DNA of 64,000 nt from the NCBI GenBank assembly GCA_040954595.2, contig CM082591.2, forward strand, positions 9,982,001 to 10,046,000. The letters are read 5' to 3'. The translations under genes were made by a program, and so were the position numbers. Positions 47,591 through 62,586 of this stretch are shown here, piece after piece. The stretch is from Balanoglossus misakiensis (Eukaryota > Hemichordata). Under the pieces are notes generated by a model. The model was not told where the DNA came from, searched no databases, and saw only the letters and a program-made list of their open reading frames with translations. Within the stretch, counting starts at the first letter, position 1, and each line of letters opens with the position of its first letter.

Positions 47591-50105
47591 TGGTTAGGGT
47601 TATTGCTATTATTTTATATCAGTAATCGACTTTGTGTATATCAATGTCATTTTCATAACGAAAATGAACTCGAGTCTAATGTAAACGTTACGAATTGATC
47701 GAAAGGCGCTCTGATGAATGTTAACACGAGTGCGCAGTGACAAGACATGCATCGTGCGTGACAGTGACAACAGTTCCTATAGAGCAGTTAAAAAATAAAC
47801 CGGCCGTCCGTAAATTTATCAGCTATATTTTTTTTTATTTAGTCACGTTTTCCCTGTTGCATGCTATTAGTTCAGGGGCCAGTTTTAGCAGTGCTCTATT
47901 GAGTACTTTTGTATCGATGGATTGATCTCTCGTCCAATCAGAATGGCGGATGGTAGCATGATCCGACATATTGCGTATTACAATAGGGCTTCCTCATACA
48001 GGTCAGAACGGAGAGGTCATTCCTTTTATTTTAGGACGTCTCAGCTCCTTTGTCTTTTCTGTTATAGTGTTAAAGAAATCAAACGGTTTTGTTTTGGCCG
48101 GTAAACACCGATGGATTAACTCTTAAGTCCATCGTGCATCCAAACGCAGTCGAGTCGGTTTGGTCATTGTTTATGCGACAGTAAATGCCAAATGTGACAG
48201 AAGCATCATATTAAATGAGATAGAATACACAAACAAACAAACATACGAATAAACAAACAGGCAAACAAACAAACAAACAACCATTAGGGACTGTTCAGAA
48301 TTTACTTCCAAGTTGGGGATGGAGGATTTTTTATTTTCCTGGTGATTTATTTCCATGGTCTCCCCTAGTAAATTGTGGAGGAAATATGTGGTCCCTCCTT
48401 AAATTTCCTGGGGATTTTCCATGGTCCCCCTATTGTGACTTTTATGTCTAGTCTCCCCTAATTTGTCTTGGAGAAAATGGGTGGTCCCCCCCCCTCTGAA
48501 AATTCTCCGCCCCCTGGAAGTAAATTCTGAACAGTCCCTTATTAAAGCCAACAGCTAGCACCCTGGCTTCTCTGCCAGAGGAGCGATAACATCGACAAAA
48601 TGCAGATACACAAGAAATGAGCACTTTATTCCACAAGCGAAGTAGTCTGTTCCCTGCCCCATTCCCACCGCTGGCTGCGCCCTTTAGCGTAGCGCCGATG
48701 GCAGTGGGAATGGGGCAGGGGACCAGACTACAAGTGAAGAACCCCAGTAACAGACGTAACGAACAAACAAACTACATGTACTAACAACAAAGCAAGAAAA
48801 GTGTCAAGCGTCGTCAAAGAAAACGAAAAAGTTCTAGCATGGTTGGTAAAAGTTATTGGTAGAAAACGAATAGGGCCTTCTACAAATGACGTCTCAGACC
48901 CGCAAACGCCACCAGAACACAAAACACATGCACAGAACAGTTTAAGCCGGTTGTTGTATGGAGCAGCAATAATCTGCGGTTGGGCCGTCGTAGATTTTCG
49001 CTGGTGGTGAAAATAAATAAAACACGATCGATGTTCGATTTATTCCAGATCACATGCGTTTACGGCCAGGAGAGAGCATAAAAGTCTTCAAATGACCATG
49101 TGGTGGCGCACTTTTTCCGATTGGCTGTATTTCAATTTGTTCGTGGTAAATTAATTTTGTGGAGGTGACCGGCACTGAAGCTCTTAGCTAGGATGAGGTG
49201 GGATGGAAAAATGCCCCATTTTAGCTGTTTTAAAATATACGACTATTTATAGACAAAAGGAAAATAAAACAAGCGCAAAAACATACCAAACCTAGTTTTA
49301 TTAATTAAAAACAAAATTGCTGAGTAAAGGTTTTCATGTGGGCATTCACTTTGAACTTGCTAAATTAATTTAAAGAGACAAAGTCGCTCTCTCTTTGTCC
49401 TTTTGCGATGATAGAATGCTTGCTTGAAGTCTCTCGTGCAATAAATGATGTCGATTCATACATGTATGGATGGTGTATAGGTGGTCGGAATTTACATGTC
49501 TTTGCCACGACCAAACCAACAACACGTAAAATCAAAATTTGGGTCATGAAATCGAGTTTTGTTACAGTCTAGAATTTCATGCCACCCCTTATGGTCATAT
49601 TATTCTTGGTAGGCAAAAGTGACAAGTAGTCAAGTTTCAACACAGGCAACATTTTTTACAAACAAACCACAAAGAAGACATCAAAAGGGAGAGAATTATA
49701 GAATGGTCAATGTGTGAAAAGTTAAGATACGTAAAGTGGCCGGGTTCAACATTAACTCATCGACTTCATATCGTCTTCATGCCATGGTTTTTGCCTGCCC
49801 TGAAAGTTCTTGTCGTTGCAGAAGTGGTTTTGACAGAAAGAATTTAGTCTTCCGGTATGTTTGTGATTATTTGAACACCAGACAATACAATGCAACCTTG
49901 ACTTCCAAAATACTTACCGGCATTGCATTATCTTACCATGGTTAGGCCTACAGTGAACAAATTTTCAACAATATTTTCTGAGTTACCGCTGATATTTGTT
50001 TTGTAGTATGGATATTAAATTATACATCCCGATACAAAGCAGAATGTTATAGACTCCTTCCTGAGTGATATTGAAAAAATTACCGGAATGCTACCGCCTA
50101 ATCTA
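47591..50105 (+). repeat. Satellite unit 15
   Basis: 2515 bp. Harbinger MITE at 48287-48538. Shares tacttttgtatcg (47905) and the tail variants ccggtatg and atagactcc with unit 12, three units upstream. aaaatttggg (49534) is shared with unit 8. Confidence 0.95.
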
Positions 50106-52520
50106 TGGTTAGGGTTATTGCTATTATTTTATATCAGTAATCGACTTTGTGTATATCAATGTCATTTTCATAACGAAAATGAACTCGAGTCTAATGTAAA
50201 CGTTACGAATTGATCGAAAGGCGCTCTGATGAATGTTAACACGAGTGCGCAGTGACAAGACATGCATCGTGCATGACAGTGACAACAGTTCCTATAGAGC
50301 AGTTAAAAAATAAACCGGCCGTCCGTAAATTTATCAGCTATATTTTTTTTTATTTAGTCACGTTTTCCCTGTTGCATGCTATTAGTTCAGGGGCCAGTTT
50401 TAGCAGTGCTCTATTGAGTACTTTCGTATCGATGGATTGATCTCTCGTCCAATCAGAATGGCGGATGGTAGCATGATCCGACATATTGCGTATTACAATA
50501 GGGCTTCCTCATACAGGTCAGAACGGAGAGGTCATTCCTTTTATTTTAGGACGTCTCAGCTCCTTTGTCTTTTCTGTTATAGTGTTAAAGAAATCAAACG
50601 GTTTTGTTTTGGCCGGTAAACACCGATGGATTAACTCTTAAGTCCATCGTGCATCCAAACGCAGTCGAGTCGGTTTGGTCATTGTTTATGCGACAGTAAA
50701 TGCCAAATGTGACAGAAGCATCATATTAAATGAGATAGAATACACAAACAAACAAACATACGAATAAACAAACAGGCAAACAAACAAACAAACAAACAAC
50801 CATTAGGGACTGTTCAGAATTTACTTCCAAGTTGGGGATGGAGGATTTTTTATTTTCCTGGTGATTTTTTTCCATGGTCTCCCCTAGTAAATTGTGGAGG
50901 AAATATGTGGTCCCTCCTTAAATTTCCTGGGGATTTTCCATGGTCCCCCTATTGTGACTTTTATGTCTAGTCTCCCCTAATTTGTCTTGGAGAAAATGGG
51001 TGGTCCCCCCCCTCTGAAAATTCTCCGCCCCCTGGAAGTAAATTCTGAACAGTCCCTTATTAAAGCCAACAGCTAGCACCCTGGCTTCTCTGCCAGAGGA
51101 GCGATAACATCGACAAAATGCAGATACACAAGAAATGAGCACTTTATTCCACAAGTGAAGTAGTCTGTTCCCTGTCCCATTCCCACCGCTGGCTGCGCCC
51201 TTTAGCGTAGCGCCGATGGCAGTGGGAATGGGGCAGGGGACCAGACTACAAGTGAAGAACCCCAGTAACAGACGTAACGAACAAACAAACTACATGTACT
51301 AACAACAAAGCAAGAAAAGTGTCAAGCGTCGTCAAAGAAAACGAAAAAGTTCTAGCATGGTTGGTAAAAGTTATTGGTAGAAAACGAATAGGGCCTTCTA
51401 CAAATGACGTCTCAGACCCACAAACGCCACCAGAACACAAAACACATGCACAGAACAGTTTAAGCCGGTTGTTGTATGGAGCAGCAATAATCTGCGGTTG
51501 GGCCGTCGTAGATTTTCGCTGGTGGTGAAAATAAATAAAACACGATCGATGTTCGATTTATTCCAGATCACATGCGTTTACGGCCAGGAGAGAGCATAAA
51601 AGTCTTCAAATGACCATGTGGTGGCGCACTTTTTCCGATTGGCTGTATTTCAATTGTTCGTGGTAAATTAATTTTGTGGAGGTGACCGGCACTGAAGCTC
51701 TTAGCTAGGATGAGGTGGGATGGAAAAATGCCCCATTTTAGCTGTTTTAAAATATACGACTATTTATAGACAAAAGGAAAATAAAACAAGCGCAAAAACA
51801 TACCAAACCTAGTTTTATTAATTAAAAACAAAATTGCTGAGTAAAGGTTTTCATGTGGGCATTCACTTTGAACTTGCTAAATTAATTTAAAGAGACAAAG
51901 TCGAATTTACATGTCTTCGCCATGACCAAACCAACAACACGTAAAATCAAAGTTTGGGTCATAAAATCGAGTTTGGTTACAGTCTAGAATTTCATGCCAC
52001 CCCTTATGGTCATATTATTCTTGGTAGGCAAAAGTGACAAGTAGTCAAGTTTCAACACAGGCAACATTTTTTACAAACAAACCACAAAGAAGACATCAAA
52101 AGGGAGAGAATTATAGAATGGTCAATGTGTGAAAAGTTAAGATACGTAAAGTGGCCTGGTTCAACATTAACTCATCGACTTCATATCGTCTTCATGCCAT
52201 GGTTTTTGCCTGCCCTGAAAGTTCTTGTCGTTGCAGAAGTGGTTTTGACAGAAAGAATTTAGTCTTCCGGGATGTTTGTGATTATTTGAACACCAGACAA
52301 TACAATGCAACCTTGACTTCCAAAATACTTACCGGCATTGCATTATCTTACCATGGTTAGGCCTACAGTGAACACATTTTCAACAATATTTTCTGAGATA
52401 CCGCTGATATTTGTTTTGTAGTATGGATATTAAATTATACATCCCGATACAAAACAGAATGTTATAGAATCCTTCCTGAGTGATATTGAAAAAATTACCG
52501 GAATGCTACCGCCTAATCTA
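50106..52520 (+). repeat. Satellite unit 16 with a 102 bp deletion
   Basis: 2415 bp. Harbinger MITE at 50806-51056. Between 51903 and 51904, 102 bp present in every other complete unit are missing: the stretch corresponding to 49387-49488 in unit 15. The junction reads aaagtcgaattt. Several nearby substitutions (gtcttcgccatgac, gtcataaaatc) are also private or nearly so. Confidence 0.95.
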
Positions 52521-55033
52521 TGGTTAGGGTTATTGCTATTATTTTATATCAGTAATCGACTTTGTGTATATCAATGTCATTTTCATAACGAAAATGAACT
52601 CGAGTCTAATGTAAACGTTACGAATTGATCGAAAGGCGCTCTGATGAATGTTAACACGAGTGCGCAGTGACAAGACATGCATCGTGCATGACAGTGACAA
52701 CAGTTCCTATAGAGCAGTTAAAAAATAAACCGGCCGTCCGTAAATTTATCAGCTATATTTTTTTTTATTTAGTCACGTTTTCCCTGTTGCATGCTATTAG
52801 TTCAGGGGCCAGTTTTAGCAGTGCTCTATTGAGTACTTTCGTATCGATGGATTGATCTCTCGTCCAATCAGAATGGCGGATGGTAGCATGATCCGACATA
52901 TTGCGTATTACAATAGGGCTTCCTCATACAGGTCAGAACGGAGAGGTCATTCCTTTTATTTTAGGACGTCTCAGCTCCTTTGTCTTTTCTGTTATAGTGT
53001 TAAAGAAATCAAACGGTTTTGTTTTGGCCGGTAAACACCGATGGATTAACTCTTAAGTCCATCGTGCATCCAAACGCAGTCGAGTCGGTTTGGTCATTGT
53101 TTATGCGACAGTAAATGCCAAATGTGACAGAAGCATCATATTAAATGAGATAGAATACACAAACAAACAAACATACGAATAAACAAACAGGCAAACAAAC
53201 AAACAACCATTAGGGACTGTTCAGAATTTACTTCCAAGTTGGGGATGGAGGATTTTTTATTTTCCTGGTGATTTTTTTCCATGGTCTCCCCTAGTAAATT
53301 GTGGAGGAAATATGTGGTCCCTCCTTAAATTTCCTTGGGATTTTCCATGGTCCCCCTATTGTGACTTTTATGTCTAGTCTCCCCTAATTTGTCTTGGAGA
53401 AAATGGGTGGTCCCCCCCCCCCTCTGAAAATTCTCCGCCCCCTGGAAGTAAATTCTGAACAGTCCCTTATTAAAGCCAACAGCTAGCACCCTGGCTTCTC
53501 TGCCAGAGGAGCGATAACATCGACAAAATGCAGATACACAAGAAATGAGCACTTTATTCCACAAGTGAAGTAGTCTGTTCCCTGCCCCATTCCCACCGCT
53601 GGCTGCGCCCTTTAGCGTAGCGCCGATGGCAGTGGGAATGGGGCAGGGGACCAGACTACAAGTGAAGAACCCCAGTAACAGACGTAGCGAACAAACAAAC
53701 TACATGTACTAACAACAAAGCAAGAAAAGTGTCAAGCGTCGTCAAAGAAAACGAAAAAGTTCTAGCATGGTTGGTAAAAGTTATTGGTAGAAAACGAATA
53801 GGGCCTTCTACAAATGACGTCTCAGACCCGCAAACGCCACCAGAACACAAAACACATGCACAGAACAGTTTAAGCCGGTTGTTGTATGGAGCAGCAATAA
53901 TCTGCGGTTGGGCCGTCGTAGATTTTCGCTGGTGGTGAAAATAAATAAAACACGATCGATGTTCGATTTATTCCAGATCACATGCGTTTACGGCCAGGAG
54001 AGAGCATAAAAGTCTTCAAATGACCATGTGGTGGCGCACTTTTTCCGATTGGCTGTATTTCAATTTGTTCGTGGTAAATTAATTTTGTGGAGGTGACCGG
54101 CACTGAAGCTCTTAGCTAGGATGAGGTGGGATGGAAAAATGCCCCATTTTAGCTGTTTTAAAATATACGACTATTTATAGACAAAAGGAAAATAAAACAA
54201 GCGCAAAAGCATACCAAACCTAGTTTTATTAATTAAAAACAAAATTGCTGAGTAAAGGTTTTCATGTGGGCATTCACTTTGAACTTGCTAAATTAATTTA
54301 AAGAGACAAAGTCGCTCTCTCTTTGTCCTTTTGCGATGATAGAATGCTTGCTTGAAGTCTCTCGTGCAATAAATGATGTCGATTCATACATGTATGGATG
54401 GTGTATAGGTGGTCGGAATTTACATGTCTTCGCCACGACCAAACCAACAACACGTAAAATCAAAGTTTGGGTCATGAAATCGAGTTTTGTTACAGTCTAG
54501 AATTTCATGCCACCACTTATGGTCATATTATTCTTGGTAGGCAAAAGTGACAAGTAGTCAAGTTTCAACACATGCAACATTTTTTACAAACAAACAACAA
54601 AGAAGACATCAAAAGGGAGAGAATTATAGAATGGTCAATGTGTGAAAAGTTAAGATACGTAAAGTGGCCGGGTTCAACATTAGCTCATCGACTTCATATC
54701 GTCTTCATGCCATGGTTTTTGCCTGCCCTGAAAGTTCTTGTCGTTGCAGAAGTGGTTTTGACAGAAAGAATTTAGTCTTCCGGGATGTTTGTGATTATTT
54801 GAACACCAGACAATACAATGCAACCTTGACTTCCAAAATACTTACCGGCATTGCATTATCTTACCATGGTTAGGCCTACAGTGAACAAATTTTCAACAAT
54901 ATTTTCTGAGTTACCGCTGATATTTGTTTTGTAGTATGGATATTAAATTATACATCCCGATACAAATCAGAATGTTATAGAATCCTTCCTGAGTGATATT
55001 GAAAAAATTACCGGAATGCTACCGCCTAATCTA
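52521..55033 (+). repeat. Satellite unit 17
   Basis: 2513 bp. Harbinger MITE at 53213-53466. One CAAA copy shorter than most units (near 53200). cagacgtagcg (53680) is shared with unit 19. acattagctcatc (54677) is private. Confidence 0.95.
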
Positions 55034-57550
55034 TGGTTAGGGTTATTGCTATTATTTTATATCAGTAATCGACTTTGTGTATATCAATGTCATTTTCATA
55101 ACGAAAATGAACTCGAGTCTAATGTAAACGTTACGAATTGATCGAAAGGCGCTCTGATGAATGTTAACACGAGTGCGCAGTGACAAGACATGCATCGTGC
55201 GTGACAATGACAACAGTTCCTATAGAGCAGTTAAAAAATAAACCGGCCGTCCGTAAATTTATCAGCTATATTTTTTTTTTATTTAGTCACGTTTTCCCTG
55301 TTGCATGCTATTAGTTCAGGGGCCAGTTTTAGCAGTGCTCTATTGATTACTTTCGTATCGATGGATTGATCTCTCGTCCAATCAGAATGGCGGATGGTAG
55401 CATGATCCGACATATTGCGTATTACAATAGGGCTTCCTCATACAGGTCAGAACGGAGAGGTCATTCCTTTTATTTTAGGACGTCTCAGCTCCTTTGTCTT
55501 TTCTGTTATAGTGTTAAAGAAATCAAACGGTTTTGTTTTGGCCGGTAAACACCGATGAATTAACTCTTAAGTCCATCGTGCATCCAAACGCAGTCGAGTC
55601 GGTTTGGTCATTGTTTATGCGACAGTAAATGCCAAATGTGACAGAAGCATCATATTAAATGAGATAGAATACACAAACAAACAAACATACGAATAAACAA
55701 ACAGGCAAACAAACAAACAAACAACCATTAGGGACTGTTCAGAATTTACTTCCAAGTTGGGGATGGAGGATTTTTTATTTTCCTGGTGATTTTTTTCCAT
55801 GGTCTCCCCTAGTATATTGTGGAGAAAATATGTGGTTCCTCCTTAAATTTCCTGGGGATTTTCCATGGTCCCCCTATTGTGACTTTTATGTCTAGTCTCC
55901 CCTAATTCGTCTTGGAGAAAATGGGTGGTCCCCCCCCCCTCTGAAAATTCTCCGCCCCCGGGAAGTAAATTCTGAACAGTCCCTTATTAAAGCCAACAGC
56001 TAGCACCCTGGCTTCTCTGCCAGAGGAGCGATAACATCGACAAAATGCAGATACACAAGAAATGAGCACTTTATTCCACAAGCGAAGTAGTCTGTTCCCT
56101 GCCCCATTCCCACCGCTGGCTGCGCCCTTTAGCGTAGCGCCGATGGCAGTGGGAATGGGGCAGGGGACCAGACTACAAGTGAAGAACCCCAGTAACAGAC
56201 GTAACGAACAAACAAACTACATGTACTAACAACAAAGCAAGAAAAGTGTCAAGCGTCGTCAAAGAAAACGAAAAAGTTCTAGCATGGTTGGTAAAAGTTA
56301 TTGGTAGAAAACGAATAGGGCCTTCTACAAATGACGTCTCAGACCCGAAAACGCCACCAGAACACAAAACACATGCACAGAACAGTTTAAGCCGGTTGTT
56401 GTATGGAGCAGCAATAATCTGCGGTTGGGCCGTCGTAGATTTTCGCTGGTGGTGAAAATAAATAAAACACGATCGATGTTCGATTTATTCCAGATCACAT
56501 GCGTTTACGGCCAGGAGAGAGCATAAAAGTCTTCAAATGACCATGTGGTGGCGCACTTTTTCCGATTGGCTGTATTTCAATTTGTTCGTGGTAAATTAAT
56601 GTTGTGGAGGTGACCGGCACTGAAGCTCTTAGCTAGGATGAGGTGGGATGGAAAAATGCCCCATTTTAGCTGTTTTAAAATATACGACTATTTATAGACA
56701 AAAGGAAAATAAAACAAGCGCAAAAACATACCAAACCTAGTTTTATTAATTAAAAACAAAATTGCTGAGTAAAGGTTTTCATGTGGGCATTCACTTTGAA
56801 CTTGCTAAATTAATTTAAAGAGACAAAGTCGCTCTCTCTTTGTCCTTTTGCGATGATAGAATGCTTGCTTGAAGTCTCTCGTGCAATAAATGATGTCGAT
56901 TCATACATGTATGGCTGGTGTATAGGTGGTCGGAATTTACATGTCTTTGCCACGACCAAACCAACAACACGTAAAATCAAAGTTTGGGTCGTGAAATCGA
57001 GTTTTGTTACAGTCTAGAATTTCATGCCACCCCTTATGGTCATATTATTCTTGGTAGGCAAAAGTGACAAGTAGTCAAGTTTCAACACAGGCAACATTTT
57101 TTACAAACAAACCACAAAGAAGACATCAAAAGGGAGAGAATTATAGAATGGTCAATGTGTGAAAAGTTAAGATACGTAAAGTGGCCGGGTTCAACATTAA
57201 CTCATCGACTTCATATCGTCTTCATGCCATGGTTTTTGCCTGCCCTGAAAGTTCTTGTCGTTGCAGAAGTGGTTTTGACATAAAGAATTTAGTCTTCCGG
57301 GATGTTTGTGATTATTTGAACACCAGACAATACAATGCAACCTTGACTTCCAAAATACTTACCGGCATTGCATTATCTTACCATGGTTAGGCCTACAGTG
57401 AACAAATTTTCAACAATATTTTCTGAGTTACCGCTGATATTTGTTTTGTAGTATGGATATTAAATTATACATCCCGATACAAAACAGAATGTTATAGAAT
57501 CCTTCCTGGGTGATATTGAAAAAATTACCGGAATGCTACCGCCTAATCTA
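55034..57550 (+). repeat. Satellite unit 18
   Basis: 2517 bp. Harbinger MITE at 55731-55983. tattgattac (55341) is shared with unit 3 and ttgacataaag (57275) with unit 19. Private substitutions at 55814, 55825 and 56347. Confidence 0.95.
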
Positions 57551-60067
57551 TGGTTAGGGTTATTGCTATTATTTTATATCAGTAATCGACTTTGTGTATA
57601 TCAATGTCATTTTAATAACGAAAATGAACTCGAGTCTAATGTAAACGTTACGAATTGATCGAAAGGCGCTCTGATGAATGTTAACACGAGTGCGCAGTGA
57701 CAAGACATGCATCGTGCATGACAGTGACAACAGTTCCTATAGAGCAGTTAAAAAAATAAACCGGCCGTCCGGAAATTTATCAGCTATATTTTTTTTTATT
57801 TAGTCACGTTTTCCCTGTTGCATGCTATTAGTTCAGGGGCCAGTTTTAGCAGTGCTCTATTGAGTACTTTCGTATCGATGGATTGATCTCTCGTCCAATC
57901 AGAATGGCGGATGGTAGCATGATCCGACATATTGCGTATTACAATAGGGCTTCCTCATACAGGTCAGAACGGAGAGGTCATTCCTTTTATTTTAGGACGT
58001 CTCAGCTCCTTTGTCTTTTCTGTTATAGTGTTTAAGAAATCAAACGGTTTTGTTTTGGCCGGTAAACACCGATGGATTAACTCTTAAGTCCATCGTGCAT
58101 CCAAACGCAGTCGAGTCGGTTTGGTCATTGTTTATGCGACAGTAAATGCCAAATGTGACAGAAGCATCATATTAAATGAGATAGAATACACAAACAAACA
58201 AACATACGAATAAACAAACAGGCAAACAAACAAACAAACAACCATTAGGGACTGTTCAGAATTTACTTCCAAGATGGGGATGGAGGATTTTTTATTTTCC
58301 TGGTGATTTTTTTCCATGGTCTCCCCTAGTAAATTGTGGAGGAAATATGTGGTCCCTCCTTAAATTTCCTGGGGATTTTCCATGGTCCCCCTATTGTGAC
58401 TTTTATGTCTAGTCTCCCCTAATTTGTCTTGGAGAAAATGGGTGGTCCCCCCCCCCTCTGAAAATTCTCCGCCCCCTGGAAGTAAATTCTGAACAGTCCC
58501 TTATTAAAGCCAACAGCTAGCACCCTGGCTTCTCTGCCAGAGGAGCGATAACATCGACAAAATGCAGATACACAAGAAATGAGCACTTTATTCCACAAGT
58601 GAAGTAGTCTGTTCCCTGCCCCATTCCCACCGCTGGCTGCGCCCTTTAGCGTAGCGCCGATGGCAGTGGGAATGGGGCAGGGGACCAGACTACAAGTGAA
58701 GAACCCCAGTAACAGACGTAGCGAACAAACAAACTACATGTACTAACAACAAAGCAAGAAAAGTGTCAAGCGTCGTCAAAGAAAACGAAAAAGTTCTAGC
58801 ATGGTTGGTAAAAGTTATTGGTAGAAAACGAATAGGGCCTTCTACAAATGACGTCTCAGACCCGCAAACGCCACCAGAACACAAAACACATGCACAGAAC
58901 AGTTTAAGCCGGTTGTTGTATGGAGCAGCAATAATCTGCGGTTGGGCCGTCGTAGATTTTCGCTGGTGGTGAAAATAAATAAAACACGATCGATGTTCGA
59001 TTTATTCCAGATCACATGCGTTTACGGCCAGGAGAGAGCATAAGAGTCTTCAAATGACCATGTGGTGGCGCACTTTTTCCGATTGGCTGTATTTCAATTT
59101 GTTCGTGGTAAATTAATTTTGTGGAGGTGACCGGCACTGAAGCTCTTAGCTAGTATGAGGTGGGATGGAAAAATGCCCCATTTTAGCTGTTTTAAAATAT
59201 ACGACTATTTATAGACAAAAGGAAAATAAATCAAGCGCAAAAACATACCAAACCTAGTTTTATTAATTAAAAACAAAATTGCTGAGTAAAGGTTTTCATG
59301 TGGGCATTCACTTTGAACTTGCTAAATTAATTTAAAGAGACAAAGTCGCTCTCTCTTTGTCCTTTTGCGATGATAGAATGCTTGCTTGAAGTCTCTCGTG
59401 CAATAAATGATGTCGATTCATACATGTATGGATGGTGTATAGGTGGTCGGAATTTACATGTCTTTGCCACGACCAAACCAACAACACGTAAAATCAAAGT
59501 TTGGGTCATGAAATCGAGTTTTGTTACAGTCTAGAATTTCATGCCACCCCTTATGGTCATATTATTCTTGGTAGGCAAAAGTGACAAGTAGTCAAGTTTC
59601 AACACAGGCAACATTTTTTACAAACAAACCACAAAGAAGACATCAAAAGGGAGAGACTTATAGAATGGTCAATGTGTGAAAAGTTAAGATACGTAAAGTG
59701 GCCGGGTTCAACATTAACTCATCGACTTCATATCGTCTTCATGCCATGGTTTTTGCCTGCCCTGAAAGTTCTTGTCGTTGCAGAAGTGGTTTTGACATAA
59801 AGAATTTAGTCTTCCGGGATGTTTGTGATTATTTGAACACCAGACAATACAATGCAACCTTGACTTCCAAAATACTTACCGGCATTGCATTATCTTACCA
59901 TGGTTAGGCCTACAGTGAACACATTTTCAACAATATTTTCTGAGTTACCGCTGATATTTGTTTTGTAGTATGGATATTAAATTATACATCCCGATACAAA
60001 ACAGAATGTTATAGAATCCTTCCTGAGTGATATTGAAAAAATTACCGGAATGCTACCGCCTAATCTA
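57551..60067 (+). repeat. Satellite unit 19
   Basis: 2517 bp. Harbinger MITE at 58248-58500. Shares cagacgtagcg with unit 17 and ttgacataaag with unit 18. Confidence 0.95.
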
Positions 60068-62586
60068 TGGTTAGGGTTATTGCTATTATTTTATATCAGT
60101 AATCGACTTTGTGTATATCAATGTCATTTTCATAACGAAAATGAACTCGAGTCTAATGTAAACGTTACGAATTGATCGAAAGGCGCTCTGATGAATGTTA
60201 ACACGAGTGCGCAGTGACAAGACATGCATCGCGCATGACAGTGACAACAGTTCCTATAGAGCAGTTAAAAAATAAACCGGCCGTCCGTAAATTTATCAGC
60301 TATATTTTTTTTTATTTAGTCACGTTTTCCCTGTTGCATGCTATTAGTTCAGGGGCCAGTTTTAGCAGTGCTCTATTGAGTACTTTCGTATCGATGGATT
60401 GATCTCTCGTCCAATCAGAATGGCGGATGGTAGCATGATCCGACATATTGCGTATTACAATAGGGCTTCCTCATACAGGTCAGAACGGATAGGTCATTCC
60501 TTTTATTTTAGGACGTCTCAGCTCCTTTGTCTTTTCTGTTATAGTGTTAAAGAAATCAAACGGTTTTGTTTTGGCCGGTAAACACCGATGGATTAACTCT
60601 TAAGTCCATCGTGCATCCAAACGCAGTCGAGTCGGTTTGGTCATTGTTTATGCGACAGTAAATGCCAAATGTGACAGAAGCATCATATTAAATGGGATAG
60701 AATACACAAACAAACAAACATACGAATAAACAAACAGGCAAACAAACAAACAAACAACCATTAGGGACTGTTCAGAATTTACTTCCAAGTTGGGGATGGA
60801 GGATTTTTTATTTTCCTGGTGATTTTTTTCCATGGTCTCCCCTAGTAAATTGTGGAGGAAATATGTGGTCCCTCCTTAAATTTCATGGGGATTTTTCATG
60901 GTCCCCCCTATTGTGACTTTTATGTCTAGTCTCCCCTAATTTGTCTTGGAGAAAATGAGTGGTCCCCCCCCCCCTCTGAAAATTATCCGCCCCCCTGGAA
61001 GTAAATTCTGAACAGTCCCTTATTAAAGCCAACAGCTAGCACCCTGGCTTCTCTGCCAGAGGAGCGATAACATCGACAAAATGCAGATACACAAGAAATG
61101 AGCACTTTATTCCACAAGTGAAGTAGTCTGTTCCCTGCCCCATTCCCACCGCTGGCTGCGCCCTTTAGCGTAGCGCCGATGGCAGTGGGAATGGGGCAGG
61201 GGACCAGACTACAAGTGAAGAACCCCAGTAACAGACGTAACGAACAAACAAACTACATGTACTAACAACAAAGCAAGAAAAGTGTCAAGCGTCGTCAAAG
61301 AAAACGAAAAAGTTCTAGCATGGTTGGTAAAAGTTATTGGTAGAAAACGAATAGGGCCTTCTACAAATGACGTCTCAGACCCGCAAACGCCACCAGAACA
61401 CAAAACACATGCACAGAACAGTTTAAGCCGGTTGTTGTATGGAGCAGCAATAATCTGCGGTTGGGCCGTCGTAGATTTTCGCTGGTGGTGAAAATAAATA
61501 AAACACGATCGATGTTCGATTTATTTCAGATCACATGCGTTTACGGCCAGGAGAGAGCATAAAAGTCTTCAAATGACCATGTGGTGGCGCACTTTTTCCG
61601 ATTGGCTGTATTTCAATTTGTTCGTGGTAAATTAATTTTGTGGAGGTGACCGGCACTGAAGCTCTTAGCTAGGATGAGGTGGGATGGAAAAATGCCCCAT
61701 TTTAGCTGTTTTAAAATATACGACTATTTATAGACAAAAGGAAAATAAAACAAGCGCAAAAACATACCTAACCTAGTTTTATTAATTAAAAACAAAATTG
61801 CTGAGTAAAGGTTTTCATGTGGGCATTCACTTTGAACTTGCTAAATTAATTTAAAGAGACAAAGTCGCTCTCTCTTTGTCGTTTTGCGATGATAGAATGC
61901 TTGCTTGAAGTCTCTCGTGCATTAAATGATGTCGATTCATACATGTATGGATGGTGTATAGGTGGTCGGAATTTACATGTCTTTGCCACGACCAAACCAA
62001 CAACACGTAAAATCAAAGTTTGGGTCATGAAATCGAGTTTTGTTACAGTCTAGAATTTCATGCCACCCCTTATGGTCATATTATTCTTGGTAGGCAAAAG
62101 TGACAAGTAGTCAAGTTTCAACACAGGCAACATTTTTTACAAACAAACCACAAAGAAGACATCAAAAGGGAGAGAATTATAGAATGGTCAATGTGTGAAA
62201 AGTTAAGATACGTAAAGTGGCCGGGTTCAACATTAACTCATCGACTTCATATCGTCTTCATGCCATGGTTTTTGCGTGCCCTGAAAGTTCTTGTCGTTGC
62301 AGAAGTGGTTTTGACAGAAAGAATTTAGTCTTCCGGGATGTTTGTGATTATTTGAACACCAGACAATACAATGCAACCTTGACTTCCAAAATACTTACCG
62401 GCATTGCATTATCTTACCATGGTTAGGCCTACAGTGAACAAATTTTCAACAATATTTTCTGAGTTACCGCTGATATTTGTTTTGTAGTATGGATATTAAA
62501 TTATACATCCCGATACAAAACAGAATGTTATAGAATCCTTCCTGAGTGATATTGAAAAAATTACCGGAATGCTACCGCCTAATCTA
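60068..62586 (+). repeat. Satellite unit 20
   Basis: 2519 bp. Harbinger MITE at 60764-61019, with private changes (ttcatggggattttt, aattatccgc). tttgtcgttttgcg near 61876 is private. Confidence 0.95.
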
